Assembly (NCBI RefSeq): GCF_002252475.1
Contig: NZ_NNRK01000026.1
Coordinates: 1 to 64,000 of the forward strand
Direction of reading: 5' to 3'
DNA length: 64,000 nucleotides
Origin: Brucella rhizosphaerae
GTDB lineage: Bacteria > Pseudomonadota > Alphaproteobacteria > Rhizobiales > Rhizobiaceae
Below, piece by piece: positions 1 to 8,302 of the stretch. Numbering within the stretch: the stretch's first letter is position 1; each line of letters starts with the position of its first letter. The translations under genes were made by a program, and so were the position numbers. The notes beneath the pieces were generated by a model, which was given only the letters and a program-made list of their open reading frames with translations, did not search any database and was not told the origin of the DNA.

Positions 1-219
1 GGCGCGAAGTTCAAGGCAACCGACAAGGCTACCTTCAACCTTCAGCTCGCTTACGAAGATGCGAAGACATTCGCAGCTACTGCAAACGTAGCTTACGAAC
101 TGGTTCCAGGCTTCACCATTACTCCTGAAGTTTCCTACACCAAGTGGGACGACAAGTTCTCTGACCTCAAGGGTCAGGACGCTTGGCAGGGTATGGTTCG
201 CTTCCAGCGTTCGTTCTAA
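1..219 (+). CDS. Omp2-type outer-membrane porin, C-terminal end only
   Basis: The window opens inside this gene; frame 1 is open from base 1 to a TAA at 217-219. The visible 72 residues alternate polar and hydrophobic positions like beta-strands and end in VRFQRSF, with the terminal Phe used as an outer-membrane assembly signal. The segments [18 protein letters not shown] and PEVSYTKW closely resemble the last strands of Brucella Omp2a/Omp2b trimeric porins, so this is a general diffusion porin of the outer membrane. Which paralogue it is cannot be told from the fragment. A strong terminator follows within 30 bases. Confidence 0.88.
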   Translation, partial: GAKFKATDKATFNLQLAYEDAKTFAATANVAYELVPGFTITPEVSYTKWDDKFSDLKGQDAWQGMVRFQRSF

Positions 220-240
220 TCCTTACGGATTGGTTACAGG

Positions 241-272
241 AAACCCGGCAGCATCAGCTGCCGGGTTTTTTG
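241..272 (+). terminator. Rho-independent terminator of the porin gene
   Basis: The arms CCCGGCAGC and GCTGCCGGG are separated by ATCA and followed by TTTTTTGTTGTT. It lies 22 bases after the porin stop codon. Confidence 0.9.
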
Positions 273-377
273 TTGTTTGCAATTCCTAAATGCGGCATAG
301 CGCTTGCATTTTGAGGTGTGACGGTTTCTCTGGTGGCGTCGATAAAGACGGGTACTGGTAGTTGGAGAAGCAGATTT

Positions 378-1013
378 ATGTTGAAGTGGTTCTGGCCAGG
401 CGTGACATGGACTGCGGCCCTGACATCATTAGCGCTATGGTTTGGTGCTGATCGGGTTGAAGCCGACATAGCTGAACGAACGGGGCAGGCACTTGCGCCT
501 TATACCTGGGCCGGCTTTGATGTCGATGGTCGCTACGTGATCCTGAAAGGTATGGCTCCAGACCCTTCTTCTCAGGAGGCTGCGGTTAAATCCTTGCAGC
601 AGGTCTCTGGCGTTGGCGATCTTTCTGATCTGACGACGGTTCTTCAGGCTGCTAGCCCATACGTTTTCAAACTGACCAAAAGCGGAGAAGGCATCGTTCT
701 TTCGGGCTTTATTCCCGATAATGCGATGCGTGATTCGATTATGAGTGCCGCTGAAGCAGCCGGACAAAGCGGACTCGCCGATGACGAGATGGCGCTTGCA
801 CGCGGTGCTCAACCGGAGTTTGAGGAGCGCGTACTTTTCGCTATTGATCTGGCAAAGAAGTTGTCTCAATCCGAAATCGAAATTTCGGAAGCGGCCTTAT
901 CTGTCAAAGGCACTGCGCTCAACGCCACTACTTATAATGAGTTGTCTGCTGTGCTTAACGCGCCGCTACCTCACGGGCTTCAGCTATCAGGCTCCGATAT
1001 TACGCAGCCTTGA
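378..1013 (+). CDS. BON-domain exported or membrane-anchored protein
   Basis: 211 residues from ATG 378, chosen because GGAG lies about 8 bases upstream; an in-frame GTG at 318 has no comparable site. The N-terminus (MLKWFWPGVTWTAALTSLALWF) is one hydrophobic membrane or signal segment. The rest looks like two or three BON-type modules, alternating small beta/alpha units with VDGRYVILKGMAPD and GEGIVLSGFIPD as the repeated core. In rhizobial relatives a similar N-terminus and BON repeats precede a C-terminal OmpA peptidoglycan-binding domain; here the protein stops before any such domain. Likely periplasmic envelope role; exact function unknown. Confidence 0.7.
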   Translation: MLKWFWPGVTWTAALTSLALWFGADRVEADIAERTGQALAPYTWAGFDVDGRYVILKGMAPDPSSQEAAVKSLQQVSGVGDLSDLTTVLQAASPYVFKLTKSGEGIVLSGFIPDNAMRDSIMSAAEAAGQSGLADDEMALARGAQPEFEERVLFAIDLAKKLSQSEIEISEAALSVKGTALNATTYNELSAVLNAPLPHGLQLSGSDITQP

Positions 1014-1093
1014 TATCATCGGGTTTCGCGAGTGAAACCCGTAAAGTGTGAAACGGACTGCGGGCAGGATACCCACTTACAGCGCCGTATATG

Positions 1094-1130
1094 AACATCG
1101 CTCTGTTTTAATCAGATCGAAACGCGCTCT
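1094..1130. repeat. RIME-like half element (single palindrome)
   Basis: CGCTCTG, then TTTTAATCAGATCGAAACG, then CGCTCTA; read on the minus strand it matches the right-hand palindrome of the intergenic repeat at 5809-5913. It lies in the 470-base region between the BON gene and the HhH gene, which otherwise holds the 29-codon ORF at 1242-1331 and a weak RIME-like stretch near 1341-1372. Confidence 0.6.
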
Positions 1131-1241
1131 AAGCAGCATGATCCCCTGTTTCTTCTCTTTGGCCAATTGACACCGGGCCCTCCACTGCCTTTCCTGTATA
1201 AATCGATGGGTGCTTCGGTTTGAATCGCAGGCGGATTTCAT

Positions 1242-1331
1242 ATGCTTTATCTTGCGGAGATGTTTTGGCCGGTTCTTCTGCTTTCGGCGGTGATCGGTTT
1301 GGCAGTGGGTTGGCTGACTGCTGCAAAATGA
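1242..1331 (+). CDS. Possible 29-residue membrane peptide
   Basis: ATG 1242 to TGA 1329-1331 encodes MLYLAEMFWPVLLLSAVIGL followed by AVGWLTAAK: one hydrophobic helix with aromatic edge residues and a basic end. AGGCGG lies about 7 bases upstream. From memory, in rhizobia a longer gene with a similar W-rich start often sits between an OmpA/BON protein and an HhH protein, which is exactly this position; here it may be a natural small protein or the remnant of that gene. No further function can be assigned. Confidence 0.4.
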   Translation: MLYLAEMFWPVLLLSAVIGLAVGWLTAAK

Positions 1332-1483
1332 ACAGGTCTGGAGTATTTCCGGCAAAAGCGGGAGCCGCTCCAGATAGCTTTCTGGTGATCCTCGGGCAGG
1401 ATTGCCAGTGTGTGCGGGGTTTTTGATTTGCTGTTGTGGCCATTGTGGCCGCACGCAAGTGCGTAGAGTATGAGGGAACCTAC

Positions 1484-2152
1484 ATGCCGATGTTGATCGT
1501 TCAACTGGCGATTCTTATTGCTGTTGCTTTTGTAATTGGCTGTGTTTTGGGACGCCTCATCAGAGGCAGAAGAATTGCGGACACTAACAAGGAAGACACG
1601 ATCATCGCGGCTGCGCTCTCAAAGCCTGCTTTGGTCGAAAAGCCTGAGCCGGTTACGCCAGCCAAGGCGATCGTGGCAGAAGAACCCTTGAAAGATGAGG
1701 GCGAAGAGGCGGCGGAAAAGGCGGAAGAGCCTTTGCCACAAATCGAGACAAAAGAACCCGAAGCAGATCCAGAATCTGCAGAAGAGATTCTGGTCGATGA
1801 GCCCCTTGCGGAAGTTCAGGATCCTGGTCGTCCGGAGCTGCTTGATGCACCTCTGCGCGGAAAGCCAGACGATTTGACTGCGATCAGCGGTATTGGCAAG
1901 GCCGTTGAAGAGTTGTTGCAAAAGCTCGGTGTGTTTCACTATGCGCAAATTGCGCAATGGAACAGGGACGAAGCGGTCTGGATTGAACGCCACATTGGCT
2001 TTGCTGGACGCGTTACCCGCGAAAACTGGAGCGTTCAGGCGAGTAAACTTGCCGAAGCGGCACAGAGTTCGGTTGGTAGGAAGAATCCTAAACCCAAAAA
2101 GGTAGCACCAAAGTCGAAAACACCACCTCGCACCAGGAAAACGCAGGCTTAG
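1484..2152 (+). CDS. Membrane-anchored helix-hairpin-helix protein
   Basis: 222 residues from ATG 1484, with GAGG 8 bases upstream. Residues 4-22 form a transmembrane helix followed by the stop-transfer RLIRGRR. Residues about 40-120 are a long Glu/Pro/Ala-rich, very acidic linker. Residues about 125-190 form a helix-hairpin-helix fold (DDLTAISGIGKAVEELLQKL) of the type annotated as predicted 5' flap endonuclease-like. The tail is Lys/Pro/Arg-rich. The HhH suggests DNA or nucleic-acid binding near the inner membrane, but no catalytic motif is visible and I would not call it a nuclease. Confidence 0.7.
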   Translation: MPMLIVQLAILIAVAFVIGCVLGRLIRGRRIADTNKEDTIIAAALSKPALVEKPEPVTPAKAIVAEEPLKDEGEEAAEKAEEPLPQIETKEPEADPESAEEILVDEPLAEVQDPGRPELLDAPLRGKPDDLTAISGIGKAVEELLQKLGVFHYAQIAQWNRDEAVWIERHIGFAGRVTRENWSVQASKLAEAAQSSVGRKNPKPKKVAPKSKTPPRTRKTQA

Positions 2153-2203
2153 ATAAAAACAGCTGTTACTGATGTTGAACGTTTTTGAACACAATCCGGC
2201 CGT

Positions 2204-2288
2204 GTGAAACGAGGCTCGATAAGATTATGCTTTAAATTGAAGAGGTTAGGGCGCCGATTTGAATCTGTCAGATCGAAACGCGCTCTAA
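2204..2288. repeat. RIME-like element overlapping the transglycosylase stop codon
   Basis: Starts GTGAAACGAGGCTCGATAAG and ends GATCGAAACGCGCTCTA. It is homologous end to end with 4667-4752, which lies at the other side of the transglycosylase gene in the same orientation. The TAG stop of that gene (2285-2287, minus strand) is made of the last bases of the repeat. Confidence 0.65.
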
Positions 2289-4414
2289 CGGCGTCCGTAG
2301 ATCAGGTCGGTGCGTATATCTGCAGTTCCGGTGAGCCGGGCTTTATAAACCTCGTAGTTTTCCATCACGCGCTGAACATAGTTCCGCGTTTCTGAAAAAG
2401 GAATGCGCTCAATCCAGTCGACAACCTCTTCGATAGGCTTGCCGCGTGGATCGCCATATTTTTCTATCCAGTCGGTTGCTCTGCGTGGTCCCGCATTATA
2501 TCCGGCAAAAGTCAGCACATAAGAGCCGTTGAACCGGTCGAGCTGTTCGCCAAGAAAATGCGCGCCAAGCGTTGCGTTGTAGGCGGCATCAGTTGTGAGC
2601 TTCTGGGCTGAGTATGCCATTCCATTGCGCGTTGCCACGCTTTTAGCTGTCGCTGGCATTAATTGCAGAAGCCCGCGCGCACCAGCTTTGGATACTGCTC
2701 CGATGTTGAATTCGCTTTCCTGACGTGCAATCGCATAGGCAAGCGCTTTGCCGGAGCCGCTGATATTGGCATGTGCTGGTATGGCCCCGATGGGGTGTGA
2801 GAGCGCGCCGACATCCAATCCACGAAATGCGGCTGCCTTTCCAACGCGGAGCGCCAGATAATGATTCTCGTTCTTCTCCGCCATAACGGCCAGAAGAGCC
2901 AGTTCCCCGACGCTGTTTAGTTCCTGTGAAAGCTGCGTGTAGAGCGCGGTTGCACGGTTGCCATAGCTGATCTGTTCAAGTCGCTTGATGGCTTGCACCG
3001 CCGGACGACCCGAGAAACGTACGCGTTCCGCATCCGATGGCCTTGGATAAGCAAGTTCGGGTGCCTTTTCACTGAGCTTGGCTGCCGACAACTGCCCATA
3101 AAAGGTCGTCCCGAAATGGGCTGAACGGCGATAATAGCCATCCGCATCGCCGCCAGCACCAGCTTCTGCTGCACGACCAAGCCAATAGTAAGCACGCGAA
3201 GCGGAAATCGGACGCGAAGAAATCTCGGCGATTTTAGCAAAATGCGGGGCTGCAAGCTTTGGCTGCTTCAGAGCGCGCAAGGCATACCAACCGGCATGGA
3301 ATTCCGCTTCTGCGGCCATGGTGGGGGATTCTGCGGCATGTGCAGCTGCAAGCCTATAAGCGAGCTGAGGTTTATCGATATCGAGAAGCTCGCGCGAAAG
3401 GATGCGGCGTTCCACCCACCATGCGTCTGGATCAACCAGTGATGCGGCGTTTTTAGGAGCTTTCAACATCAGGTCTGTTGCTTCGCTAAAGCGGTCTGAA
3501 CGGCGCAAATAGCGAATCTGCAAGAACATGTAAGCCGGGTTCGACTGCCAGGAGCGGTCTACGTCTGCGATGGCCTTTGCCGTGTTTGGCGACTTCTGCG
3601 CCAATGCTGCGTAGGCGTTATAAAGTGACTGCGCCTGCGCTGGGCCTGCCAGAAGTTTGGCCGACGGCATGCGGTCGTTGTAAAGCGAGCGTAGAAGGCG
3701 ACGTTGATGGTCTTCGCGTGTGAGAACACTTGCAAATTCTTTGAGAACTCGCGTTTCATCATCTGCAGAAAGACGCTCGGTCGCCCACCATGGCGCGAGA
3801 AGCTGATGCGCTTTTGTATTGCTGCCGGTGGCTACATATGCACGGGCGAGGGCGATCATGCCCTCCGTTGTTTGCGGACGCGTGGTGCCGAATGTGGCGA
3901 TGACAGTCTCTGCCGGTGCATTTTCCTTGTACAATGCACGTTCCGTATTGCGACGCAGCGCAGCCATACCGGGCCAGCCCGACAGCTCGGAAGCAGCCAT
4001 TGCAATTTCAGCACTCGGCACGCCATCCATTCCGGATGTCGCTATTGACCAGGTCAATATCTGACGGTCAAGCGAGCCTTTTGTCATTCCATTGCGATAG
4101 GCAATAGCGCCAACAATATCGCGGGAATAGAGCGCATCAAGGCCGCTCTTCAATGTCCCGGTGATTGCGGCAGGGTTCTCAACGCGACTGAACGAAGAAG
4201 TGATAACTGGGTCTGGGGCGGCTGGACGGGCTTTTGGTGTGACCAGGTTGATCGGCGATTCATGTGTAGCAGTGGGCGCGAACGGGCGCACCAGCGGCGT
4301 AGGTACGTCGGTTGGCAAAGATGACTGGGCATAGGCAGCACCTATCTGCCCCGCAAGAAGCGAAGCAGCAATAATCAATCCACTCGAAAAGAGCGCTCTT
4401 TGCTTTAATGGCAT
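2285..4414 (-). CDS. Soluble lytic murein transglycosylase (SLT family)
   Basis: 709 residues. It cleaves the MurNAc-GlcNAc bond of peptidoglycan, forming 1,6-anhydro ends, in the periplasm. A signal peptide is visible at residues 1-30, ending AAYAQ. A long alpha-superhelical region resembling the Slt70 ring runs to about residue 540. The catalytic SLT domain follows: IARQESEF carries the catalytic Glu near residue 566, then GARGLLQLMP and the AGYNAGP signature. I used the ATG at 4414, which gives a normal signal peptide; an in-frame ATG at 4435 is possible. It is divergent from dapA across a 500-base gap and both ends are flanked by the same repeat. Confidence 0.9.
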   Translation of the reverse strand: MPLKQRALFSSGLIIAASLLAGQIGAAYAQSSLPTDVPTPLVRPFAPTATHESPINLVTPKARPAAPDPVITSSFSRVENPAAITGTLKSGLDALYSRDIVGAIAYRNGMTKGSLDRQILTWSIATSGMDGVPSAEIAMAASELSGWPGMAALRRNTERALYKENAPAETVIATFGTTRPQTTEGMIALARAYVATGSNTKAHQLLAPWWATERLSADDETRVLKEFASVLTREDHQRRLLRSLYNDRMPSAKLLAGPAQAQSLYNAYAALAQKSPNTAKAIADVDRSWQSNPAYMFLQIRYLRRSDRFSEATDLMLKAPKNAASLVDPDAWWVERRILSRELLDIDKPQLAYRLAAAHAAESPTMAAEAEFHAGWYALRALKQPKLAAPHFAKIAEISSRPISASRAYYWLGRAAEAGAGGDADGYYRRSAHFGTTFYGQLSAAKLSEKAPELAYPRPSDAERVRFSGRPAVQAIKRLEQISYGNRATALYTQLSQELNSVGELALLAVMAEKNENHYLALRVGKAAAFRGLDVGALSHPIGAIPAHANISGSGKALAYAIARQESEFNIGAVSKAGARGLLQLMPATAKSVATRNGMAYSAQKLTTDAAYNATLGAHFLGEQLDRFNGSYVLTFAGYNAGPRRATDWIEKYGDPRGKPIEEVVDWIERIPFSETRNYVQRVMENYEVYKARLTGTADIRTDLIYGRR

Positions 4415-4928
4415 ATCTATATTTTTCTTACACATGATCTAACGAGAATAGAGTGCCTGATTGCGGGTAAAATATTGTTCAAATCTGGCTTTTCTAAGCC
4501 TGATCGATAGGGCGATTGTTCTGTATAAGACTATGATGCTGATGCATGAAGCATTGGTTAATAAATGGTTATGTTTTTCTTTTCGATCATTTGTCTAAAA
4601 GCTCCGCGCTCTTTGAGCAACTGCTGTGCAATCAGGTTGAGCGTATTGGATCATAATCTGATCGGAGTGAAACGAGGATCGATAAGATTATGCTTCAACT
4701 GAAAGGGTTTAGAGTGCCGATCTGTTTCACTCAGATCGAAATGCACTCTAAAGAAAAAAGCGAAGGAATTTTTCGCAAAACTGTCATTTGGAGGCTGATT
4801 TGGGGTTGCCCCCCGCTTGCCGGATTTGCACTGCGAGACTATGGTGCATCGCCTTGCAGCTATTCCGACGCATTCAAAAGTCAGGATGGTATTGTCAGGT
4901 TCCGTCTATATTTCTCAGGAGTTCACTG
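4415..4928. other. Divergent intergenic region with RIME-like repeat 4667-4752
   Basis: Contains the second copy of the repeat seen at 2204-2288, including the palindrome AGAGTGC...GCACTCT when read on the minus strand. The rest must hold the promoters of the transglycosylase and of dapA. I see no convincing small gene. Confidence 0.6.
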
Positions 4929-5810
4929 ATGCTGAAAGGCTCGATTACTGCACTTGTCACGCCATTCGATAGTGAAGGAGCGTTCGACGAGAAAGCCTTT
5001 CGTGCTTTTGTGAACTGGCAGATCGAAGAGGGAACCAAAGGACTCGTGCCTGTTGGAACGACAGGCGAAACGCCGACCTTGTCCCATGATGAGCATAAGC
5101 GCGTCATTGAGGTTTGCATCGAAGTGGCAGCAGGCCGGGTACCGGTGATCGCGGGTGCCGGTTCCAATAATACGGTTGAAGCAATCGAACTTGCGCAGCA
5201 TGCCGAAAAGGCAGGTGCCGATGCGGTTCTGGTTGTCACGCCTTATTATAACAAGCCGAGCCAGCGCGGTCTTTACGAGCATTTCTCGCGTGTAGCGCGC
5301 TCAATCTCGATCCCACTCATCATTTACAACATTCCGGGCCGCTCGGTTATCGATATGACTCCCGAAACTATGGGTACGCTTGTGCGTGATCACAAGAATA
5401 TCGTTGGTGTGAAGGATGCTACCGGCAAGATCGAGCGTGTTTCCGAACAACGCGCCACATGCGGCAAGGATTTCATCCAGCTTTCCGGCGAGGACGCGAC
5501 CGCTCTCGGCTTCAATGCTCACGGCGGCGTCGGCTGTATTTCGGTGACGTCCAATATTGCGCCGCGTCTTTGTGCAGAATTCCAGGATGCCTGTCAGGCC
5601 GGCGACTATGCCAAAGCATTGGAATTACAGGATCGTTTAATGCCACTGCATAAGGCGCTCTTCATCGAGCCAAATCCTTCCGGTCCAAAATATGCTCTGT
5701 CGTGCCTTGGCCGGGTAGAAAATGTTCTGCGTTCGCCAATGGTTACGATTGAAGCTGCGACTGCTGAGAAGATCGATCAGGCTATGAAACACGCTGGTCT
5801 CACTAACTAG
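4929..5810 (+). CDS. dapA: 4-hydroxy-tetrahydrodipicolinate synthase
   Basis: 293 residues, the normal length. It condenses pyruvate with aspartate semialdehyde in the lysine/diaminopimelate pathway, feeding peptidoglycan. It is a TIM barrel with the Schiff-base lysine K162 in VGVKDATG, the catalytic tyrosines Y133 (IIYNIPGR) and Y107 (TPYYNKP), T44/T45 in GTTGET, and R138. ATG 4929 has AGGAG 6 bases upstream; the longer open frame upstream (from 4788) lies in the repeat region and is not part of the protein. It is followed by a RIME element and a terminator, so it is probably monocistronic. Confidence 0.97.
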   Translation: MLKGSITALVTPFDSEGAFDEKAFRAFVNWQIEEGTKGLVPVGTTGETPTLSHDEHKRVIEVCIEVAAGRVPVIAGAGSNNTVEAIELAQHAEKAGADAVLVVTPYYNKPSQRGLYEHFSRVARSISIPLIIYNIPGRSVIDMTPETMGTLVRDHKNIVGVKDATGKIERVSEQRATCGKDFIQLSGEDATALGFNAHGGVGCISVTSNIAPRLCAEFQDACQAGDYAKALELQDRLMPLHKALFIEPNPSGPKYALSCLGRVENVLRSPMVTIEAATAEKIDQAMKHAGLTN

Positions 5811-5913
5811 AGCATCTCCAGCAAAAGTGCGAAGCGGTTTTGCTTCGGATAATGTGTTTAAACAAACTTATAGAGCGTGTTTCGATCTGATCTTTCAGAG
5901 AAAAATGCGCTCT
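5809..5913 (+). repeat. RIME element, complete two-palindrome copy
   Basis: The left unit has AGAGCATCTCCAGCAAAAG and GCGAAGCGGTTTTGC; the right unit, from 5872, is AGAGCG...CGCTCT. It begins inside the dapA stop codon. It is the best-preserved copy in the window and is used here as the reference. Confidence 0.8.
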
Positions 5914-5947
5914 GAGGCTGGAAATTTTGTCCGGTTGAGTGATTTTT

Positions 5948-5977
5948 ACGCTCTCGCTCATGCGAGAGCGTTTTCAT
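5948..5977 (+). terminator. Terminator after dapA
   Basis: ACGCTCTCGC, loop TCAT, GCGAGAGCGT, then TTTCATTT. It lies 30 bases before the smpB start. Confidence 0.75.
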
Positions 5978-6007
5978 TTCCGGCAATGAGCATTATATGG
6001 TGCCATT

Positions 6008-6484
6008 ATGAATAAGCCGAAAAACTCTCCCGCCCGCAAAATGGTCGCAGAAAACCGTAAAGCGCGCTACAATTTTGAGATTTCCGATACGCTCGAAGCT
6101 GGTCTGGTTCTGACCGGCACCGAGGTTAAGTCCTTGCGCGCCAATCAGGCCAATATTGCCGAAAGCTATGCGAGCTTTGAGAACGGTGAGTTCTGGCTGA
6201 TTAATTCTTATATTCCAGAATACACGCAGGGCAATCGCTTTAATCATGAGCCGCGCCGTCTGCGTAAACTGTTGATTAGCCGTCGTGAAATGGCGCGGAT
6301 TTTCAACTCGGTTTCACGCGAAGGCATGACCGTTGTTCCGCTGAAACTATACTTCAACGATCGTGGTCGGGCGAAGCTGGAAATCGGCGTGGCGCGTGGT
6401 AAGAAGAATCACGACAAACGTGAGACTGAGAAGCAGCGCGACTGGAATCGCGAGAAGTCCCGCCTGCTGCGCGATCGCGGCTGA
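6008..6484 (+). CDS. smpB: SsrA (tmRNA)-binding protein SmpB
   Basis: 158 residues, the normal length. It binds the tRNA-like end of tmRNA and delivers it to stalled ribosomes for trans-translation. The OB-fold core includes the family motifs [10 protein letters not shown] and [11 protein letters not shown], followed by the basic C-terminal tail [20 protein letters not shown] that acts in the decoding centre. The tmRNA gene itself is not in the window. A strong terminator follows. Confidence 0.97.
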   Translation: MNKPKNSPARKMVAENRKARYNFEISDTLEAGLVLTGTEVKSLRANQANIAESYASFENGEFWLINSYIPEYTQGNRFNHEPRRLRKLLISRREMARIFNSVSREGMTVVPLKLYFNDRGRAKLEIGVARGKKNHDKRETEKQRDWNREKSRLLRDRG

Positions 6485-6504
6485 GGTTGACGTATTGCTA
6501 CAAC

Positions 6505-6535
6505 AAAAAAGAGCGCCGAAAGGCGCTCTTTTTAT
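6505..6535. terminator. Terminator between smpB and the NYN gene
   Basis: AAAAAAGAGCGCC, GAAA-type loop, GGCGCTCTTTTT. A-tract and T-tract on both sides suit termination in both directions, for convergent smpB and the minus-strand NYN gene. Confidence 0.88.
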
Positions 6536-6601
6536 AGTTTATGCGAGCTGATTCATGAAGTTCGAAATTATGAAGCTGCACGAACCGGACGATTGCCAAT
6601 A

Positions 6602-7186
6602 TCAATAGTCTTCGTCGAGATCTTCGTCCTGACGGCGCTGCTGTTGCTGCGGACGTTCCGAAGGATCGCGTCCAATTTCTGCCTTCAGCGAAACGAGATC
6701 GATGAAATGATCGGCCTGACGGCGCAGTTCATCGGAAATCATCGCAGGCTGTGTCGTCAGAGTGGAGACGACAGAAACCTTGCGGCCTTTGCGCTGCAAT
6801 GCTTCAGCAAGCGAACGGAAATCGCCATCGCCCGAGAAAATCACGAAATGGTCGACGGTGTCGGTCAGTTGCATGGCATCGACGGTAAGTTCGATATCCA
6901 TGTTGCCCTTCACCTTGCGACGACCTGTCGAGTCGGTGAATTCTTTGGCTGCCTTGGTGACAACCTTATAGCCGTTATAATCAAGCCAGTCGATGAGTGG
7001 ACGGATCGACGAATATTCCTGATCTTCAACCAGAGCCGTATAATAATAGGCGCGCAGCAAGTAACCGCGCTTCTGGAAGGCCTTCAACAGTTTACGGTAA
7101 TCAATATCGAAACCGAGTGTCTTTGAGGCTGCATATAAATTCGCGCCGTCAATAAATAGCGCAATTTTTTCACGAGAATCGAACAT
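6602..7186 (-). CDS. NYN-domain (LabA/DUF88) putative ribonuclease
   Basis: 194 residues. The fold is PIN-like: IALFIDGANLY supplies the first acidic residue, then GNMDIELTVDAM and FSGDGDFRSLAEAL give the conserved Asp cluster of the LabA/DUF88 group; KGRKVSVVS follows. These residues bind metal in NYN nucleases, so an RNase role is expected though unproven for this protein. The C-terminus is a short low-complexity tail rich in Gln, Arg, Asp and Glu. It faces away from rpoZ and shares a 398-base intergenic region with it. Confidence 0.88.
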   Translation of the reverse strand: MFDSREKIALFIDGANLYAASKTLGFDIDYRKLLKAFQKRGYLLRAYYYTALVEDQEYSSIRPLIDWLDYNGYKVVTKAAKEFTDSTGRRKVKGNMDIELTVDAMQLTDTVDHFVIFSGDGDFRSLAEALQRKGRKVSVVSTLTTQPAMISDELRRQADHFIDLVSLKAEIGRDPSERPQQQQRRQDEDLDEDY

Positions 7187-7584
7187 CGTGCAATATATCC
7201 ACTCTGCGGCCGGTAGGGAGTGGGCCTGCGACCGCGTATTCAGATTTGTTTCTTAAACGGCGGGGGTATTTATTTTTTACCAATGACGTTTATTGCGTTC
7301 TACGGAGATATTATAGAAAAACAAGCAACCCATGGTTGTTATTTGATCAATCTTAATTACCTTTGCGCGATATTTCTATAAAGCAAACGATAATCACTCG
7401 AATTCTATTGTTCCAATTTGATCCAGATCGTGTATTTGTCAGACAGATTAATGAACAGTGATATCCTAGCCTAAATATCTAAGCCTTGTCGTTACTGTTT
7501 TGCGCTTTTGCTTGTAATTTTGGCGCATAAGCGTTATGTGCAAGACAAATTCCGTTAAAGTTTAAGAAATGAAAGGGACCGCCT
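7187..7584. other. Divergent promoter region, NYN gene / rpoZ
   Basis: 398 bases, AT-rich compared with its neighbours. It must hold both promoters. GAAATGAAAGGGA just before the rpoZ start supplies its ribosome site. I see no ORF with coding character, tRNA or clear hairpin. Confidence 0.5.
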
Positions 7585-7989
7585 ATGGCCCGCGTCACCG
7601 TTGAGGACTGCGTAGATAAGGTCGAGAACCGTTTTGAACTGGTTCTGCTGGCCGGTCACCGTGCCCGCCAGATTTCTCAGGGCGCCCAGATCACGATCGA
7701 CCGCGACAACGACAAGAACCCTGTTGTTGCTCTGCGTGAAATCGCTGACGAAACGCTTTCGCCGGACGATCTGAAGGAAGACCTGATCCATTCGCTGCAG
7801 AAGCATGTGGAAGTTGACGAGCCAGAAGCTGCTGCTCCGGCCCAGATCACTGATGCTTCCGATGCATTGGCTGAAGGCATTATGGATGCAGGCGAAGAGG
7901 ACGTGGTTTCCTTCGACCGCATGTCGGAAGAAGAACTGCTTGCTGGTATTGAAGGCCTCGTGGCTCCAGAAAAGAACGACGACTTCTAA
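7585..7989 (+). CDS. rpoZ: DNA-directed RNA polymerase omega subunit
   Basis: 134 residues. Omega helps fold and hold the beta' subunit and carries part of the ppGpp site in proteobacterial RNA polymerase. The conserved N-terminal part [25 protein letters not shown] and [10 protein letters not shown] is typical. The acidic C-terminal extension after about residue 75 makes it longer than the 91-residue E. coli protein, as is usual in this order. It sits directly before the (p)ppGpp enzyme gene rsh, a common and functionally sensible neighbourhood. Confidence 0.97.
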   Translation: MARVTVEDCVDKVENRFELVLLAGHRARQISQGAQITIDRDNDKNPVVALREIADETLSPDDLKEDLIHSLQKHVEVDEPEAAAPAQITDASDALAEGIMDAGEEDVVSFDRMSEEELLAGIEGLVAPEKNDDF

Positions 7990-8003
7990 TTGTTGTTCGA
8001 CTG

Positions 8004-8057
8004 TTGAAGTCTTGAAAGCAAAAGTCGGAACGAGTTTTGCCCTGATAGGTACTTCAA
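8004..8057. repeat. RIME-like palindrome after rpoZ
   Basis: Outer arms TTGAAGT (8004-8010) and ACTTCAA (8051-8057); inner arms GCAAAA (8018-8023) and TTTTGC (8035-8040). A diverged relative of the left palindrome at 5809. Confidence 0.55.
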
Positions 8058-8079
8058 GATAAACAGGCTTTGTTTTTTG

Positions 8080-8117
8080 CGTGCGCTTCGGCTTTTCCAG
8101 CTGTGGCGCACGTTTTT
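8080..8117 (+). terminator. Likely terminator of rpoZ
   Basis: CGTGCGC (8080-8086) pairs with GCGCACG (8106-8112), followed by TTTTTA. The remaining bases to 8302 are the 5' region of rsh; I see no other gene in them. Confidence 0.6.
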
Positions 8118-8302
8118 ATGTGCGCGATGGTGTGGGAAACGGCGGTCGGCTGTCGGAGTTTTGACTTGCCGCTGAGCTGTTTGTGACTGAAATTAAGCCT
8201 GTTGGCAGAAAACAGGTTTGGAAACTCGCAAATTATTGTATTTTTTAGCGATTTCCGGTCAAAATGGCCGCTGCATATGTGACTGGTAGGGAGTTTCTGT
8301 AG

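Noticed and set aside
1619..2194. 191-codon open frame on the minus strand
   Set aside because: Shadow of the Glu-rich HhH gene; its Phe/Leu/Arg-rich composition reflects the complement of GAA/GAG codons.
4788..4928. N-terminal extension of dapA
   Set aside because: It is coded partly by non-conserved intergenic sequence; ATG 4929 has a good ribosome site and gives the normal family length.
6008..7186. smpB and the NYN gene as one translation-quality system
   Set aside because: They are convergent and separated by a terminator; the link would rest on adjacency alone.
7187..7584. Possible small RNA in the AT-rich NYN/rpoZ gap
   Set aside because: No terminator hairpin or conserved structure could be picked out by eye; a transcript map would be needed.
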